Notes: generated from the letters alone by a model not told the origin. A DNA stretch of 57,669 nucleotides from an uncultured Bacteroidota bacterium (GCA_902519955.1 CABYMF010000005.1:1-57669), one strand, 5' to 3'. Counted from the first letter of the stretch, positions 16,014 to 24,745 are shown. Program-made: numbers and translations.

Positions 16014-16109
16014 TTATTTATATTTTTTTTCTCTATGATCTTTAATTACTCCATTCCAATTCATTCCAAATGCAAAGATCCCTAATAGGGTTAATAATAT
16101 TTTTTTCAT
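16014..16109 (-). CDS. 31-aa hydrophobic peptide in the DUF1643 operon
   Basis: A small gene from ATG at 16109 to TAA at 16014. The peptide starts MKKILLTLLGIFAFGMNWNG and ends in a basic tail (KDHREKKYK), so it reads like a short membrane peptide or a signal peptide with a mini mature part. It sits exactly between the NAD(P)H oxidoreductase (6-base gap) and DUF1643 (0-base gap) on the same strand, which supports it being translated. No family recognised. Confidence 0.55.
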   Translation of the reverse strand: MKKILLTLLGIFAFGMNWNGVIKDHREKKYK

Positions 16110-16115
16110 TTTAAT

Positions 16116-16691
16116 TTATTTTTTACAATCTTTAAGAACATCTTTTTCAACAACTCTGAGATATTTTTGTCTTTTTTTATTAGATACAAATGGAACTGAC
16201 CAAAACTGTTTTGTATTTTTCCAATTTCCACCCCAACCAAAAACAAAAGTAAATACTCCAAGTACTAGTCTTAGCTTAACTGAATTAAGATAGATGGTTT
16301 TAACTGGAATAGATGGAGCTCCATGAGTTAGATAGCATCTTATCTTTTTGTGTTTAAAATATGATTTAGGATAAGCATAAATTTTTGTAATTTTTACGAA
16401 CTCATATGCAAAGCCTGGAGCAAAAACCTCATCAAAAAAAGTTTCCATTTTTGGAGTTAATCTAAACCACCAAATAGGAGAAATAAAATATATTCTTTCA
16501 GCCCAAAGAACTTTTTTCTTATAAGAATCGATTAATTGTTTTTTACCCTCATGAAGTTTATCTTCGTATAGGTCAATAGTTTTAATATTTTGATTTTGGT
16601 GTTGACTCAGAATTTTTGTAATTGTACTAAAAATTCCATTATGGCAGAAAGATTTTTTATCTGGATGCCCAATTATAACTAGGTTATTCAA
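16116..16691 (-). CDS. NAD(P)H-dependent flavin oxidoreductase (NQO/flavodoxin-like fold)
   Basis: A 191-aa flavodoxin-fold protein: LVIIGHPDKKSFCHNGI at the start is the FMN/FAD phosphate-binding end of the NQO1/MdaB/KefF family, ERIYFISPIWWFRLTPKMETFFDEVF is the family's central signature (P-x-WW/Y), followed by APGFAYEF. Such enzymes reduce quinones or electrophiles by two electrons using NAD(P)H. It is the first gene of a three-gene operon with the 31-aa peptide and DUF1643, and is divergent from the YpdA-like gene. Confidence 0.88.
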   Translation of the reverse strand: MNNLVIIGHPDKKSFCHNGIFSTITKILSQHQNQNIKTIDLYEDKLHEGKKQLIDSYKKKVLWAERIYFISPIWWFRLTPKMETFFDEVFAPGFAYEFVKITKIYAYPKSYFKHKKIRCYLTHGAPSIPVKTIYLNSVKLRLVLGVFTFVFGWGGNWKNTKQFWSVPFVSNKKRQKYLRVVEKDVLKDCKK

Positions 16692-16745
16692 TGTAAGAAT
16701 TTAAATTAAGGCTCAAAATTAAAGAAATTTGTTTAGAATTATACT

Positions 16746-17705
16746 ATGAAAGATTTAATAATTATTGGTGCTGGACCTATAGGTCTAGCTTGTGGAATTG
16801 AAGCTGAAAAAAATAAATTAGACTACTTAATAATTGATAAAGGAATGTTGGTTAATTCTATTTTTAATTATCCTGTTAACACTACTTTTTTTTCAACCTC
16901 TGACAAACTTGAAATCGGAAATATTCCTTTTATATCTCATAGTGTAAAACCAACAAGAACAGAAGCACTTGAATACTATCGAAGAGTTTGTGATACATGG
17001 CAGCTTAATTTAAGCCTTTATAATGAAGTAAATGAAATTACTCAAAAAGAAAAATATTTTAAGCTAAGAACAAGTGAAGGAATTTTGAATTCAAAAAAGA
17101 TTATTATTTGTACAGGTTTTTATGATATTCCCTACATGCTAAATATTCCCGGAGAGGATAAAGATAAAGTACTTCATTACTATAATGAATCTCATCCATA
17201 TTATAAAATGGATATTGCAATAGTAGGAGCAGGAAATTCAGCAGTAGATGCTGCACTAGATACTTTCAGAAAAGGGGCTAAGAGTGTAACAATGATAATT
17301 AGAGAAAATGAAATTGGGAAGAATATAAAATATTGGGTAAGACCAGACATAATTAATAGGATTGAGAATAATGAGATAAAAGTATTCTATGAATCTATAA
17401 TTACCGAGATAAAAGATAAATCAATAATTATAAAAAATAGTAAAGGAAATAGTGAGATAGAGAATGACTTTGTTTTAGCTATGACAGGGTATCAGCCTAA
17501 TTATAAAATTTTGGAAACTCTTGGAGTTGAAATTCTAGAGGATGAGTTTAAAACACCATTTTATGACGAAGAGACTATGGAGACAAATGTAAAAGGAGTA
17601 TTTCTTGCTGGTGTAATTTGTGGAGGGCTTAAAACAAACAAATGGTTTATTGAGAATTCAAGAGACCACTCTGAAAAAATTATTGCTAGTATTCGAAAAA
17701 ATTAA
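16746..17705 (+). CDS. ypdA: YpdA-like FAD-dependent (bacillithiol) disulfide reductase
   Basis: A 319-aa flavoprotein resembling thioredoxin reductase but without a redox CxxC. FAD-binding motif IIIGAGPIGLACG (about 5-17), then FNYPVNTTFFSTSDKLEIG, which is a YpdA hallmark, and a second nucleotide motif VGAGNSAVDAAL for NADPH. The C-terminal VFLAGVICGG closes on FAD. In Firmicutes YpdA reduces bacillithiol disulfide; several Bacteroidota also make bacillithiol, so that role is plausible here. Its stop overlaps the stop of the convergent M20 gene by 4 bases. Confidence 0.85.
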   Translation: MKDLIIIGAGPIGLACGIEAEKNKLDYLIIDKGMLVNSIFNYPVNTTFFSTSDKLEIGNIPFISHSVKPTRTEALEYYRRVCDTWQLNLSLYNEVNEITQKEKYFKLRTSEGILNSKKIIICTGFYDIPYMLNIPGEDKDKVLHYYNESHPYYKMDIAIVGAGNSAVDAALDTFRKGAKSVTMIIRENEIGKNIKYWVRPDIINRIENNEIKVFYESIITEIKDKSIIIKNSKGNSEIENDFVLAMTGYQPNYKILETLGVEILEDEFKTPFYDEETMETNVKGVFLAGVICGGLKTNKWFIENSRDHSEKIIASIRKN

Positions 17706-18994
17706 TTCAACTCAATTTTATCAATTTTTAAGATAGTATTAAGCATTACATTGGTTGTTTTCTCTAGCATTTCAAAATCTGTATATTCTTTGGGAGAATG
17801 ACTTATCCCATCCTTACTTGGAGCAAAGATCATAGCTGTTGGTGCAATCAATGCCATAGTTTGGGAATCATGACCTGCTCCACTTGGCATTAACATAGAG
17901 GTATATCCAAGATCATCCGATACTTCAGTAATTATATTGATTATTCTTCTATCCATTAATGCAGGATCTCCGGTGGCATCAATTGGGCTAAAAGAGAATT
18001 TAGTTTTTGTCTCTTGTTCAATAATCTTTGTGTTTTCTAAAATGTTATTGTAAATAATTGAAATCTTCTTTGAACTTAAATCTCTTAATTCTAAACTTAA
18101 ATTTACAATTCCAGGTATTACGTTTGGGACTCCTGGTTCTGCTGAGATTCTACCGACAGTTCCGACTTGTGAACCTTCATATGAGTTAACAGTTTCATTA
18201 ACCATCAATATAAACTTAGAAGCAGCAATCAGGGCATCCTGTCTTTGGTTCATAGGTGTTGTACCTGCATGGTTAGTAGTTCCTGTAACAGTTACATCCC
18301 ACCATTTAAGACCTACAATTCCCTCAACAATCCCCACATCAGTATTGCTACTGTAGAGATTATTTCCTTGTTCAATATGCATTTCTAGAAAAGCATGGAT
18401 ATCACCCATATTTCTTTTTACCTCATATATCCTATCAACATTTCCACCAAGCCTTTCAACACCTTCTCCATTTGTATATCCTGAAATAGTCATAACATCC
18501 AATGTCTGTTGATTGATTTTACCTGCAAGTGCTTTGCTTCCAAAAAGCCCCCCCTCTTCATTAGAAAAAACTATAACTTCAAGTGGATGATTTAATAAAA
18601 TTTTTTTTGAATGAACAGTCTGTAAAACTTCAATTGCATGTATTACACCAGCTACTCCGTCATAGTGCCCTCCATTGGGAACAGCATCAACGTGAGAACC
18701 AAATAAAATTGGTTTTAAGTTACTATTGTTTGGATTATAATGTGCAATAAGATTACCGGCAAAATCAGTATGAACTTTAGCACCAATTTTTTCAAGTTTC
18801 TTTGAAATATATTCCCTTGCTTGAATTTCAAAATCACTATATGCCACTCTATCATTTCCTTGATTTTCATTTACTCCAAACTTTTTCAAATTCTCAAAAA
18901 GGTCAATGATTCTATCCTTTTCAACTCTATAATCCTGGGAGAAGAGAAATGAGCAGCCTAAGATGTATATTAATAAAATTTTTTTCATTATCAA
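17702..18994 (-). CDS. Secreted M20-family Zn amidohydrolase (carbamoylase/allantoate type)
   Basis: A 430-aa protein with a signal peptide (KKILLIYILGCSFLFSQ). The M20 metal ligands are visible: GSHVDAVPNGGHYDGVAG (His, Asp), FSNEEGGLFGSKA (Glu-Glu), EMHIEQG (His) and GAGHDSQTMALIAP with HSPKEYT near the end. SHVDAVPNGGxYDG and E-x-HIEQG are typical of the hydantoinase/carbamoylase subfamily, which splits N-carbamoyl amino acids, allantoate or ureidoglycine. Export is unusual for that reaction but common in marine Bacteroidota homologs. A second Met two codons in (18988) is an equally good start. It follows the Rieske oxygenase by 2 bases. Confidence 0.88.
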   Translation of the reverse strand: MIMKKILLIYILGCSFLFSQDYRVEKDRIIDLFENLKKFGVNENQGNDRVAYSDFEIQAREYISKKLEKIGAKVHTDFAGNLIAHYNPNNSNLKPILFGSHVDAVPNGGHYDGVAGVIHAIEVLQTVHSKKILLNHPLEVIVFSNEEGGLFGSKALAGKINQQTLDVMTISGYTNGEGVERLGGNVDRIYEVKRNMGDIHAFLEMHIEQGNNLYSSNTDVGIVEGIVGLKWWDVTVTGTTNHAGTTPMNQRQDALIAASKFILMVNETVNSYEGSQVGTVGRISAEPGVPNVIPGIVNLSLELRDLSSKKISIIYNNILENTKIIEQETKTKFSFSPIDATGDPALMDRRIINIITEVSDDLGYTSMLMPSGAGHDSQTMALIAPTAMIFAPSKDGISHSPKEYTDFEMLEKTTNVMLNTILKIDKIELN

Positions 18995-18996
18995 AT

Positions 18997-20082
18997 TTAA
19001 GAATTTATAAATTTTGCAATTAAACTATGGAAATGGTGGATTGCAGTCTCTTTTGTTGGAGAAAATCTTCCGGTAGAATAATATCTTGATTCAAGACCTT
19101 TACTCACTTCCTCAACAACAAATTCATCTTCTCTCTCCACTTTATCGATAAGTCCACCTGCTCCTATATGATATTTACTTTCGTCCATCATAAATTGAAT
19201 AAATGAAACTTTTGTTCTGTTTTTATTAATTGGGGTTATAATATTTATTGATAGTCCCCATGGATAAAAATTAAGCATTAGGTTAGGAAATATCCAATAA
19301 TAATATGCACTTATTTTTTTTCCGAAATCCTTTTTTCCTTCTGGAATTTCAAATGAATCTTCGTCATCTTTAGAATATCCAATCTGTAGATTATAATTAT
19401 TATATATTTCTGTTTTATATTGATTGATATCCAAAACTGATGTTAGTTCTTTGTGGACGAATGGAATATGGAATGGGTCAAGATAATTTTCACAATAAAT
19501 TGCCCAATTTGCTTTAACAAGATGGTCTGAGGTTAAATCAGGTCTTTCTACCAATTTTTCAAATTTAAAAAAAGATAAACGATTGTATATTTCATCAAAT
19601 ATATTTTGAATATTAAATTCTGGCTCTAGGCTAGTAAATAAAAAAGGGCCGAGTCTTGAGACAGGAAAGTTTCTTAAATTCTCACAATCTCGCGGGAAAT
19701 TTTTAGCTTCTTCAAAATCTGGCATAGATTTAAACTTCCCATCTAAATTAAATTTTCTGCCATGATAATTACATCGTAAGTTTTTTTGTTCACTTGGATT
19801 ATGGACAATTACGTTTGCTCTATGTGTGCAGACATTTGATAAACAAGATAAAGAATCATCTAATTTCCTTACTAAAACCAATGGCTCGTCTATAAAATTT
19901 GGAATAAATGTAAATGGATAAAGGTTGATATTTATTGGTAAAATATTTTCATGCCCGATATACTGCCATGATTTTACAAAAATTTTTTCTTTGGCTAGTT
20001 CAAAAATACTTTCGTTTTTATAAAAGTCAGATGGTAAAGTTTCAGCAATTTTAATATCTTTTTTAACCTTAATTTGTTTCAT
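18997..20082 (-). CDS. Rieske non-heme iron oxygenase, alpha subunit
   Basis: A 361-aa oxygenase. The Rieske cluster ligands are C85-x-H87 (CTHRAN) and C104-x2-H107 (CNYHGRKF). The catalytic iron site has the bridging D202 with H205 and H210 (LDPFHIPFVH), the D-x2-H-x4-H spacing of ring-hydroxylating and choline-type oxygenases. The end RFSPTKETAIHHFHSLI is typical of the single-component alpha-only group. A reductase is needed but none is encoded next to it. It is followed 2 bases later by an amidohydrolase, so the pair may oxidise then cleave a nitrogen-containing substrate; this is inference. Confidence 0.9.
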   Translation of the reverse strand: MKQIKVKKDIKIAETLPSDFYKNESIFELAKEKIFVKSWQYIGHENILPININLYPFTFIPNFIDEPLVLVRKLDDSLSCLSNVCTHRANVIVHNPSEQKNLRCNYHGRKFNLDGKFKSMPDFEEAKNFPRDCENLRNFPVSRLGPFLFTSLEPEFNIQNIFDEIYNRLSFFKFEKLVERPDLTSDHLVKANWAIYCENYLDPFHIPFVHKELTSVLDINQYKTEIYNNYNLQIGYSKDDEDSFEIPEGKKDFGKKISAYYYWIFPNLMLNFYPWGLSINIITPINKNRTKVSFIQFMMDESKYHIGAGGLIDKVEREDEFVVEEVSKGLESRYYSTGRFSPTKETAIHHFHSLIAKFINS

Positions 20083-20161
20083 TCTATTTAGTTAAAAGTT
20101 TATTAAAGTTTATGGTTCTTATTTATTGTAATAAATATACATATTAGATTTACTATAAATT

Positions 20162-20692
20162 ATGGAAAGGAGAAAATTTCTAAAAAATACATGTCCAACT
20201 GTAACTTTTGCCTTCTTTGGGCTATCCTACATTCAAGCATGTTCAAAGTCTGATGATGAGTCATCCTCATACAGCTCTAATAATTCAAACATTGTTCCTG
20301 ATGATGTTAGTGGTGGTAATGCAAGTGGAGGAGGTACTCAAACTAACAGTGGAATTGTGTCAAGTGGAAATAATATAACTATAGATCTAACAAACTCAAA
20401 TTTTAGTAGTTTGTCAAACCCAGGTGATTTTATAAACCTAACATCAGTTGGTGTTTTAGTCTTAAAAATATCAAGTTCAGAATTCAGAGCCTTTGATAAC
20501 TGTTGTCCACATAATGGAACCAAAAATGATTGGTCGTATTCAAACCAAGAGTTTACATGCAACTCACATGGTAACAAATTTGGCATCGATGGAAATAATA
20601 TTGTAAATTGTGGTTCAGCTGCTACATCAGGAGATTTGAAAATTTACTCAACCTCTCTTGCTGGAGATAGCTTAACCATAACTACGAGTTAG
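20162..20692 (+). CDS. Rieske 2Fe-2S lipoprotein with Tat-like signal
   Basis: A 176-aa protein. The N-terminus RRKFLK followed by a hydrophobic stretch and YIQA-C27 looks like a twin-arginine lipoprotein signal. A Ser/Gly/Asn-rich linker (about 28-70) leads to a Rieske domain with C115-P-H117 and C133-x2-H136, so the [2Fe-2S] ligands are complete. It should be a membrane-anchored periplasmic electron carrier. The next gene starts 1 base after its stop, and the YceI gene follows with an overlap, making a tight operon. It is divergent from the Rieske oxygenase gene. Confidence 0.88.
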   Translation: MERRKFLKNTCPTVTFAFFGLSYIQACSKSDDESSSYSSNNSNIVPDDVSGGNASGGGTQTNSGIVSSGNNITIDLTNSNFSSLSNPGDFINLTSVGVLVLKISSSEFRAFDNCCPHNGTKNDWSYSNQEFTCNSHGNKFGIDGNNIVNCGSAATSGDLKIYSTSLAGDSLTITTS

Positions 20693-20693
20693 A

Positions 20694-21329
20694 ATGCCTC
20701 AAATAAAGAAAAATTTTTTATTAAGCTTATTAGCTCTAGTTATAAGTATTAATTGTTTTACTCAAGATTTTACTGAAGAATTTGAAAACCTTATCAATAC
20801 AGAAAAACCCAGTCTTCTGCCAGAAAAAATGTTAATTACTCAAAGAATTTTGTGGGGAGAAAAAGGCTTATTCAGAAAAACTGGTATTGCAAAACTAAGT
20901 CTTGAAAATAGAGAGAAGGAGCTTATTGTTCGAGAAAAAATGTTAAAGGCTCATCAAATTATTGGATATATAACTTTTGCAGGAATGATATACCAGGGTA
21001 TATTGGGAGGTAAAATGTACAATGGTGATTACAGTGTCTATAATACACATAAAACATTGGGAAAAGTTGTAACTGCATCATATTTTACAGGGGCCGGTTT
21101 ATCTTTATTTACACCTCCTCCACTGGTAAGTAGAGAGAGGGAAGGATTAAATAATATTAAGCTTCACAAAATATTTGCCAACATTCATATACCAGCTATG
21201 ATAATCACAAATGTTTATGCTGATAAACAGCATCAGGATGATAAATATAGAGAAATACATAAAGTCTCAGCTTATACAGCATTTGCAAGTTACTCTTTTG
21301 CTATGATTTCTATAATACTTGACTTCTAA
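20694..21329 (+). CDS. Four-helix membrane protein with aligned histidines, cytochrome b561-like
   Basis: A 211-aa protein with an N-terminal signal segment (to about residue 24) and a soluble stretch, then four hydrophobic helices at about 86-104, 122-140, 157-175 and 190-209. Each begins next to a histidine: H87 (KAHQIIGYITF), H119 (NTHKTLGKVV), H158 (KLHKIFANIH) and H189 (EIHKVSAYTAF). This repeated His placement is that of a diheme cytochrome b561-type core. It lies 1 base after the Rieske lipoprotein and its stop overlaps the YceI start (TAATG), so it is probably the membrane partner of the Rieske carrier. Heme binding is inferred. Confidence 0.65.
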   Translation: MPQIKKNFLLSLLALVISINCFTQDFTEEFENLINTEKPSLLPEKMLITQRILWGEKGLFRKTGIAKLSLENREKELIVREKMLKAHQIIGYITFAGMIYQGILGGKMYNGDYSVYNTHKTLGKVVTASYFTGAGLSLFTPPPLVSREREGLNNIKLHKIFANIHIPAMIITNVYADKQHQDDKYREIHKVSAYTAFASYSFAMISIILDF

Positions 21330-21853
21330 TGAGAATAGTTGCCTTTATATTGCTCCTAACTTCAAGTACTTTAATATCTCAAGAAATAAAAAGAGTTGAT
21401 TCAGAAAGATCTTATATTAATTATAGTGGTAAACATTTTTTACATAAATGGTCAGCTGAAAACAAGAACATATCAGGACTAATTCAGATACAAAATGAGT
21501 CTATTTCAAATATTGGTATTGTAGCAAAAGTTAGTGACTTTAAAAGTGGTAATTCCAGTTTAGATAGTAATTCATTGAGAGTACTTGATGCACTTCAATT
21601 TCCAAATGTTATTTTTAAATCTACTACTGTTATACAAGAAAACGGTCAAGTAATATTTGAGGGGGTAATGAATTTTCACGGAATTGAAAAAGATTTTAAA
21701 ATATTTGCTAAGGTTACTCAACTTGATAAAATAACTCAGTTATCAGGAAAATTTAGTGTTTCTTTGACAGAGTTTTTAGTTAAACGACCATCATTACTTA
21801 CAAGAAAAATTGATGACGAAATCAATTTAGAATTTGATTTATACTTCAAATAG
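21329..21853 (+). CDS. YceI-family periplasmic lipid-binding protein
   Basis: A 174-aa protein with a signal peptide (MRIVAFILLLTSSTLISQ). The mature domain shows YceI features: RVDSERSYINYSGKHFLHKWS at the start, SLRVLDALQFPNVIFKSTTV in the middle and a lipocalin-like strand order. YceI proteins bind polyisoprenoids such as long-chain quinone-like lipids in a tube-shaped cavity. Its position right after a Rieske protein and a b561-like protein suggests that it carries an isoprenoid or quinone used by that redox pair. Overlaps the preceding gene by one base. Confidence 0.85.
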   Translation: MRIVAFILLLTSSTLISQEIKRVDSERSYINYSGKHFLHKWSAENKNISGLIQIQNESISNIGIVAKVSDFKSGNSSLDSNSLRVLDALQFPNVIFKSTTVIQENGQVIFEGVMNFHGIEKDFKIFAKVTQLDKITQLSGKFSVSLTEFLVKRPSLLTRKIDDEINLEFDLYFK

Positions 21854-21866
21854 ATAAGTTCTAATC

Positions 21867-22751
21867 TTAATCTATTATATTTCTAACCTTCATCCACTCC
21901 TCTACAATTTTAGGCCATGATTCAATTGACCCTCTACCTTTACCTAGACCATATCCATGTCCTCCATCTTCCCAAATATGAAGTGCTGTAGGTATATTGT
22001 TTTTTCTTAATGCCATATAATAGCTTACACTGTTTTCAGGAATTACATCTACATCATTATCAGAATGAATAATAATTGTGGGTGGAGTATTTTTATCAAC
22101 ATTTAGTTCATTTGAAAATCTTAGAATCATTCCTTCAGTTGCACTTTCTCCAAATAAACTGCTAAATGTCCAAGAATTTGTTTTTTTAGGGTTCATTGTT
22201 ATTACTGGATAAAGAAGAACAGAGAAATTTGGTCTTGAATCATTTGTTTTCAAGTTTGACAAACTAGAAGCCAAATGTCCACCTGCGGAAAAACCCATAA
22301 CTCCCAATTTATTTGGGTTAATTTTAAATTTTATTGAGTTATCCCTTATAAAATTAATAGCAGCCTGACCATCTTCAATTGCAACTCTTTGTTTACATGA
22401 TCCTTTATAATTCGCAGGTAATCTATGTTTTAAAACAAAGGCATCAATACCTATTTGATTTAACCATTCTGCAATTTGAGTTCCCTCTGATTCAATGCTT
22501 AACTGAGCATATCCTCCACCAGGTATAACAATCACAGCTGGATTGTTTTCAATTTTACTCTCTGAAGGATAATACCAAACTTCTGGATCTTTAATCTCTG
22601 TATAAATAATATTTTCACCTTCGTATGCTATCTTGTCTTCATTATTTTGATAGCACGGAAGATCTTTATTATAAATTGGAATTTTTTCCTGTGAAATGGC
22701 CGTAAAGGAAAAGAGGATCAATAAAGTTAAAATTGAATTAATTTTTAACAT
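21867..22751 (-). CDS. Secreted alpha/beta hydrolase, acetyl-xylan-esterase-like
   Basis: A 294-aa protein with a signal peptide (to about TAISQ). It has the oxyanion HGG-like motif as IPGGGYAQL, the nucleophile elbow GFSAGGH with Ser155, a catalytic acid in IIHSDNDVDVIPE, and the catalytic His in EDGGHGYGLG. This combination is typical of the BD-FAE / esterase-lipase group in Bacteroidota that deacetylates plant or algal glycans. It converges with the YceI gene (13 bases apart) and is transcribed alone. Confidence 0.88.
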   Translation of the reverse strand: MLKINSILTLLILFSFTAISQEKIPIYNKDLPCYQNNEDKIAYEGENIIYTEIKDPEVWYYPSESKIENNPAVIVIPGGGYAQLSIESEGTQIAEWLNQIGIDAFVLKHRLPANYKGSCKQRVAIEDGQAAINFIRDNSIKFKINPNKLGVMGFSAGGHLASSLSNLKTNDSRPNFSVLLYPVITMNPKKTNSWTFSSLFGESATEGMILRFSNELNVDKNTPPTIIIHSDNDVDVIPENSVSYYMALRKNNIPTALHIWEDGGHGYGLGKGRGSIESWPKIVEEWMKVRNIID

Positions 22752-22811
22752 TCAATCAATTTATGAAATATATACTATATTTAGTGCCTAACTAATAAAT
22801 CAATTTTAAAA

Positions 22812-23543
22812 ATGAAAAATTTTTTATTACTATTAACACTATTTGTCTTTGGTTCACTCTCAGCTCAAATAGCTGTATTCCATCCAATTCAGATACCTGG
22901 AGATCAAGTGGAAACATTTGAAAAAATTCAAACTGAATATGTACAAAAAATTGCTCAAGATGCTGTCGATAAAGGCAACCTTGGTGCATGGGCACTTTTA
23001 AAAGCATTTAATGCTACTGAAGATGACTACAATTACCTTTGGGTTCATCTATATCAAGATGTAGATCAAGTTGTTGATAAATTCAGTTGGTGGGCTAACT
23101 CTGAGGAAGTTTTAGGAATCAAGCCAGATATCCTTTATGGAGATGTTGGTGGAAAAGCTGACAGAAGATATTTCTACAAAATGGAGATGGCGATACCAAA
23201 TTCAGAACAAGGGGAATGGGTTATTCTAAACTTTGGTAATCCGGACAATGTTAGTCAATTTTTAGAAGACTCAGAGAAAATTGTCATGCCTCATTTTGAG
23301 AAAATGCTAAATAAATCTGGTCTTTTAGGCTGGGGTGTTGCAACTAAAATAACTCCGCAAGGTAAAAACTCACAAGGTGGTGATTATGCCACAGCTATGA
23401 CATATGATGTATATGACAATTTAAAAAATGTAATGTTACATATGGCTGGAAGTGCAGCAATAGAAGGCTTACCTATTGAGAAAATTTCTCCTGCAAACTT
23501 TTCAATTAGAGGCATATTTAGTATTGTGACAGGAACAGAATAA
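22812..23543 (+). CDS. Secreted protein with duplicated ferredoxin-like domain
   Basis: A 243-aa protein with a signal peptide (FGSLSAQ). The mature part appears to be two related halves. The first runs from VETFEKIQTEYVQKIAQDAV to NYLWVHLYQDVDQVVD; the second from VSQFLEDSEKIVMPHFEKML to ATAMTYDVYDNLKNVM. Each has a helix, a W/G-rich turn (LGAWALLK / LGWGVATK) and a strand-helix ending, as in dimeric alpha/beta-barrel proteins. I do not recognise a named family. The gene is followed by an NTF2-like lipoprotein 21 bases later; they share a terminator. Confidence 0.7.
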   Translation: MKNFLLLLTLFVFGSLSAQIAVFHPIQIPGDQVETFEKIQTEYVQKIAQDAVDKGNLGAWALLKAFNATEDDYNYLWVHLYQDVDQVVDKFSWWANSEEVLGIKPDILYGDVGGKADRRYFYKMEMAIPNSEQGEWVILNFGNPDNVSQFLEDSEKIVMPHFEKMLNKSGLLGWGVATKITPQGKNSQGGDYATAMTYDVYDNLKNVMLHMAGSAAIEGLPIEKISPANFSIRGIFSIVTGTE

Positions 23544-23564
23544 TTAACTTAAATCAATTTAAAA

Positions 23565-24089
23565 ATGAAAAATATAATTTTAACACTAATATTTAGTTTT
23601 GCAATTCTAAGTTGTGAAACCCCTACTCAAGCTGACTCAGATTATCCTGTTGTAATAGATGAGACTGAATTAGTTGAGTTATTAAATAGTCAGTATAAGG
23701 CTATGAATTCTGGAGATATTGAATCTGTAATGAATCTATACTCTGATACTGCTATGTGGTCTTTCCCAAATGGGGTAAACATGGAAGGAAAGGATCAAAT
23801 TAAGGCAATGCTTGAGACAACAACAGGTATCTGGAAAATTTCCTCAGGCGAGGATACAAACTATCTTGCAATGAAAGGAAAAGATACTAATGAGAATGGA
23901 GAAGAGTTCGATTTTCATATTCTTCTAAGTTGGGGACCTCAAACATTCTCTAATGATGAAACATCAATTACAGTTCCATATCACAATGCAACATTTTTTG
24001 TTGGAGAAGACAAAAAAATTCAGTGGAATGGTGCTTTTTATGACAGGACAAAGTTTGTTCAGGCATATGATGAGGATCCAATAAAATAA
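23565..24089 (+). CDS. NTF2/SnoaL-like lipoprotein
   Basis: A 174-aa lipoprotein (lipobox AILS-C). The domain is NTF2-like: LLNSQYKAMNSGDIESVMNLYSDTAMWSFPNG is the usual helix pair and first strands of SnoaL-type proteins, followed by a curved sheet with NEDGxIQWNGAFYD near the end. Such folds act as small enzymes or as ligand binders; no catalytic pair is obvious. It lies in a row with a duplicated-domain secreted protein and, after a terminator, another NTF2-like lipoprotein. Confidence 0.78.
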   Translation: MKNIILTLIFSFAILSCETPTQADSDYPVVIDETELVELLNSQYKAMNSGDIESVMNLYSDTAMWSFPNGVNMEGKDQIKAMLETTTGIWKISSGEDTNYLAMKGKDTNENGEEFDFHILLSWGPQTFSNDETSITVPYHNATFFVGEDKKIQWNGAFYDRTKFVQAYDEDPIK

Positions 24090-24111
24090 CTTTAAATATT
24101 TTTATATAATT

Positions 24112-24138
24112 AAACCCCTGATTTACAGGGGTTTTTTT
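24112..24138 (+). terminator. Intrinsic terminator
   Basis: AAACCCCTG-ATTTA-CAGGGGTTT with seven T residues closes the transcript of the secreted protein and first NTF2-like lipoprotein. The next gene starts only 29 bases later. Confidence 0.92.
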
Positions 24139-24166
24139 ATTTTTGAGAATAACAAAAAATTTAATT

Positions 24167-24688
24167 ATGAGAAAACTTGCAATATTATTAATGATTTTAT
24201 TTGTTTCATGTCAGGCTCCAACTTCAGGAGTTAGTGAGACGGATTCAAATACTTTTGAACAAAATGTACAAACTATAAAAGATGCCTGGATTCAGGGTTT
24301 TGAGGAAGAAAACTTAGAAAAAGCGATTTCTTTTATGGCGGATTCAATAAAATGGACAGGCCCTAATGGAAATACTGTAGGTATGGAATCATTAAAACAG
24401 AGTATTCAATACTGGATGGAGACATTTGATGAAATGACATATTCTGAAGGAGATGGCTTACCAGGAACAGATATAGGTTTTTGGGGAGGAAACACTTATC
24501 CTACCTCTCAAGCAATGTCTGGCCCTAATAACATTAGAATGTATGGCACTTGGAGTATGAAAAATACTGCAACTGGTAAAACAGCAAAAACAAAGCATTA
24601 TGCAGTATTAACATTTAATGAAGATGGAAAAGTTCATACAGCTACTGAATATGCATCTTTTGACGATGTTAGAAATTCATTTGAATAA
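24167..24688 (+). CDS. NTF2/SnoaL-like lipoprotein
   Basis: A 173-aa lipoprotein. I chose the ATG at 24167 because it gives a clean signal peptide and lipobox (MRKLAILLMILFVS-C); an upstream TTG at 24143 would add eight unhelpful residues and lie on the terminator flank. The domain has the NTF2-like opening TIKDAWIQGFEEENLEKAISFMADSIKWTGPNG, parallel to the previous lipoprotein, with a conserved W-x-x-PNG turn. Despite the terminator just upstream, it probably forms part of the same functional group. Substrate or ligand unknown. Confidence 0.78.
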   Translation: MRKLAILLMILFVSCQAPTSGVSETDSNTFEQNVQTIKDAWIQGFEEENLEKAISFMADSIKWTGPNGNTVGMESLKQSIQYWMETFDEMTYSEGDGLPGTDIGFWGGNTYPTSQAMSGPNNIRMYGTWSMKNTATGKTAKTKHYAVLTFNEDGKVHTATEYASFDDVRNSFE

Positions 24689-24745
24689 TTGTTTATAATT
24701 TATTACTGTTAAGACGTGTAAGTAATTTAAATATTTATAGATTTA

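Noticed and set aside
24143-24166. TTG start for the second NTF2-like lipoprotein
   Set aside because: The ATG at 24167 gives a normal signal peptide and lipobox; the TTG is next to the terminator T run.
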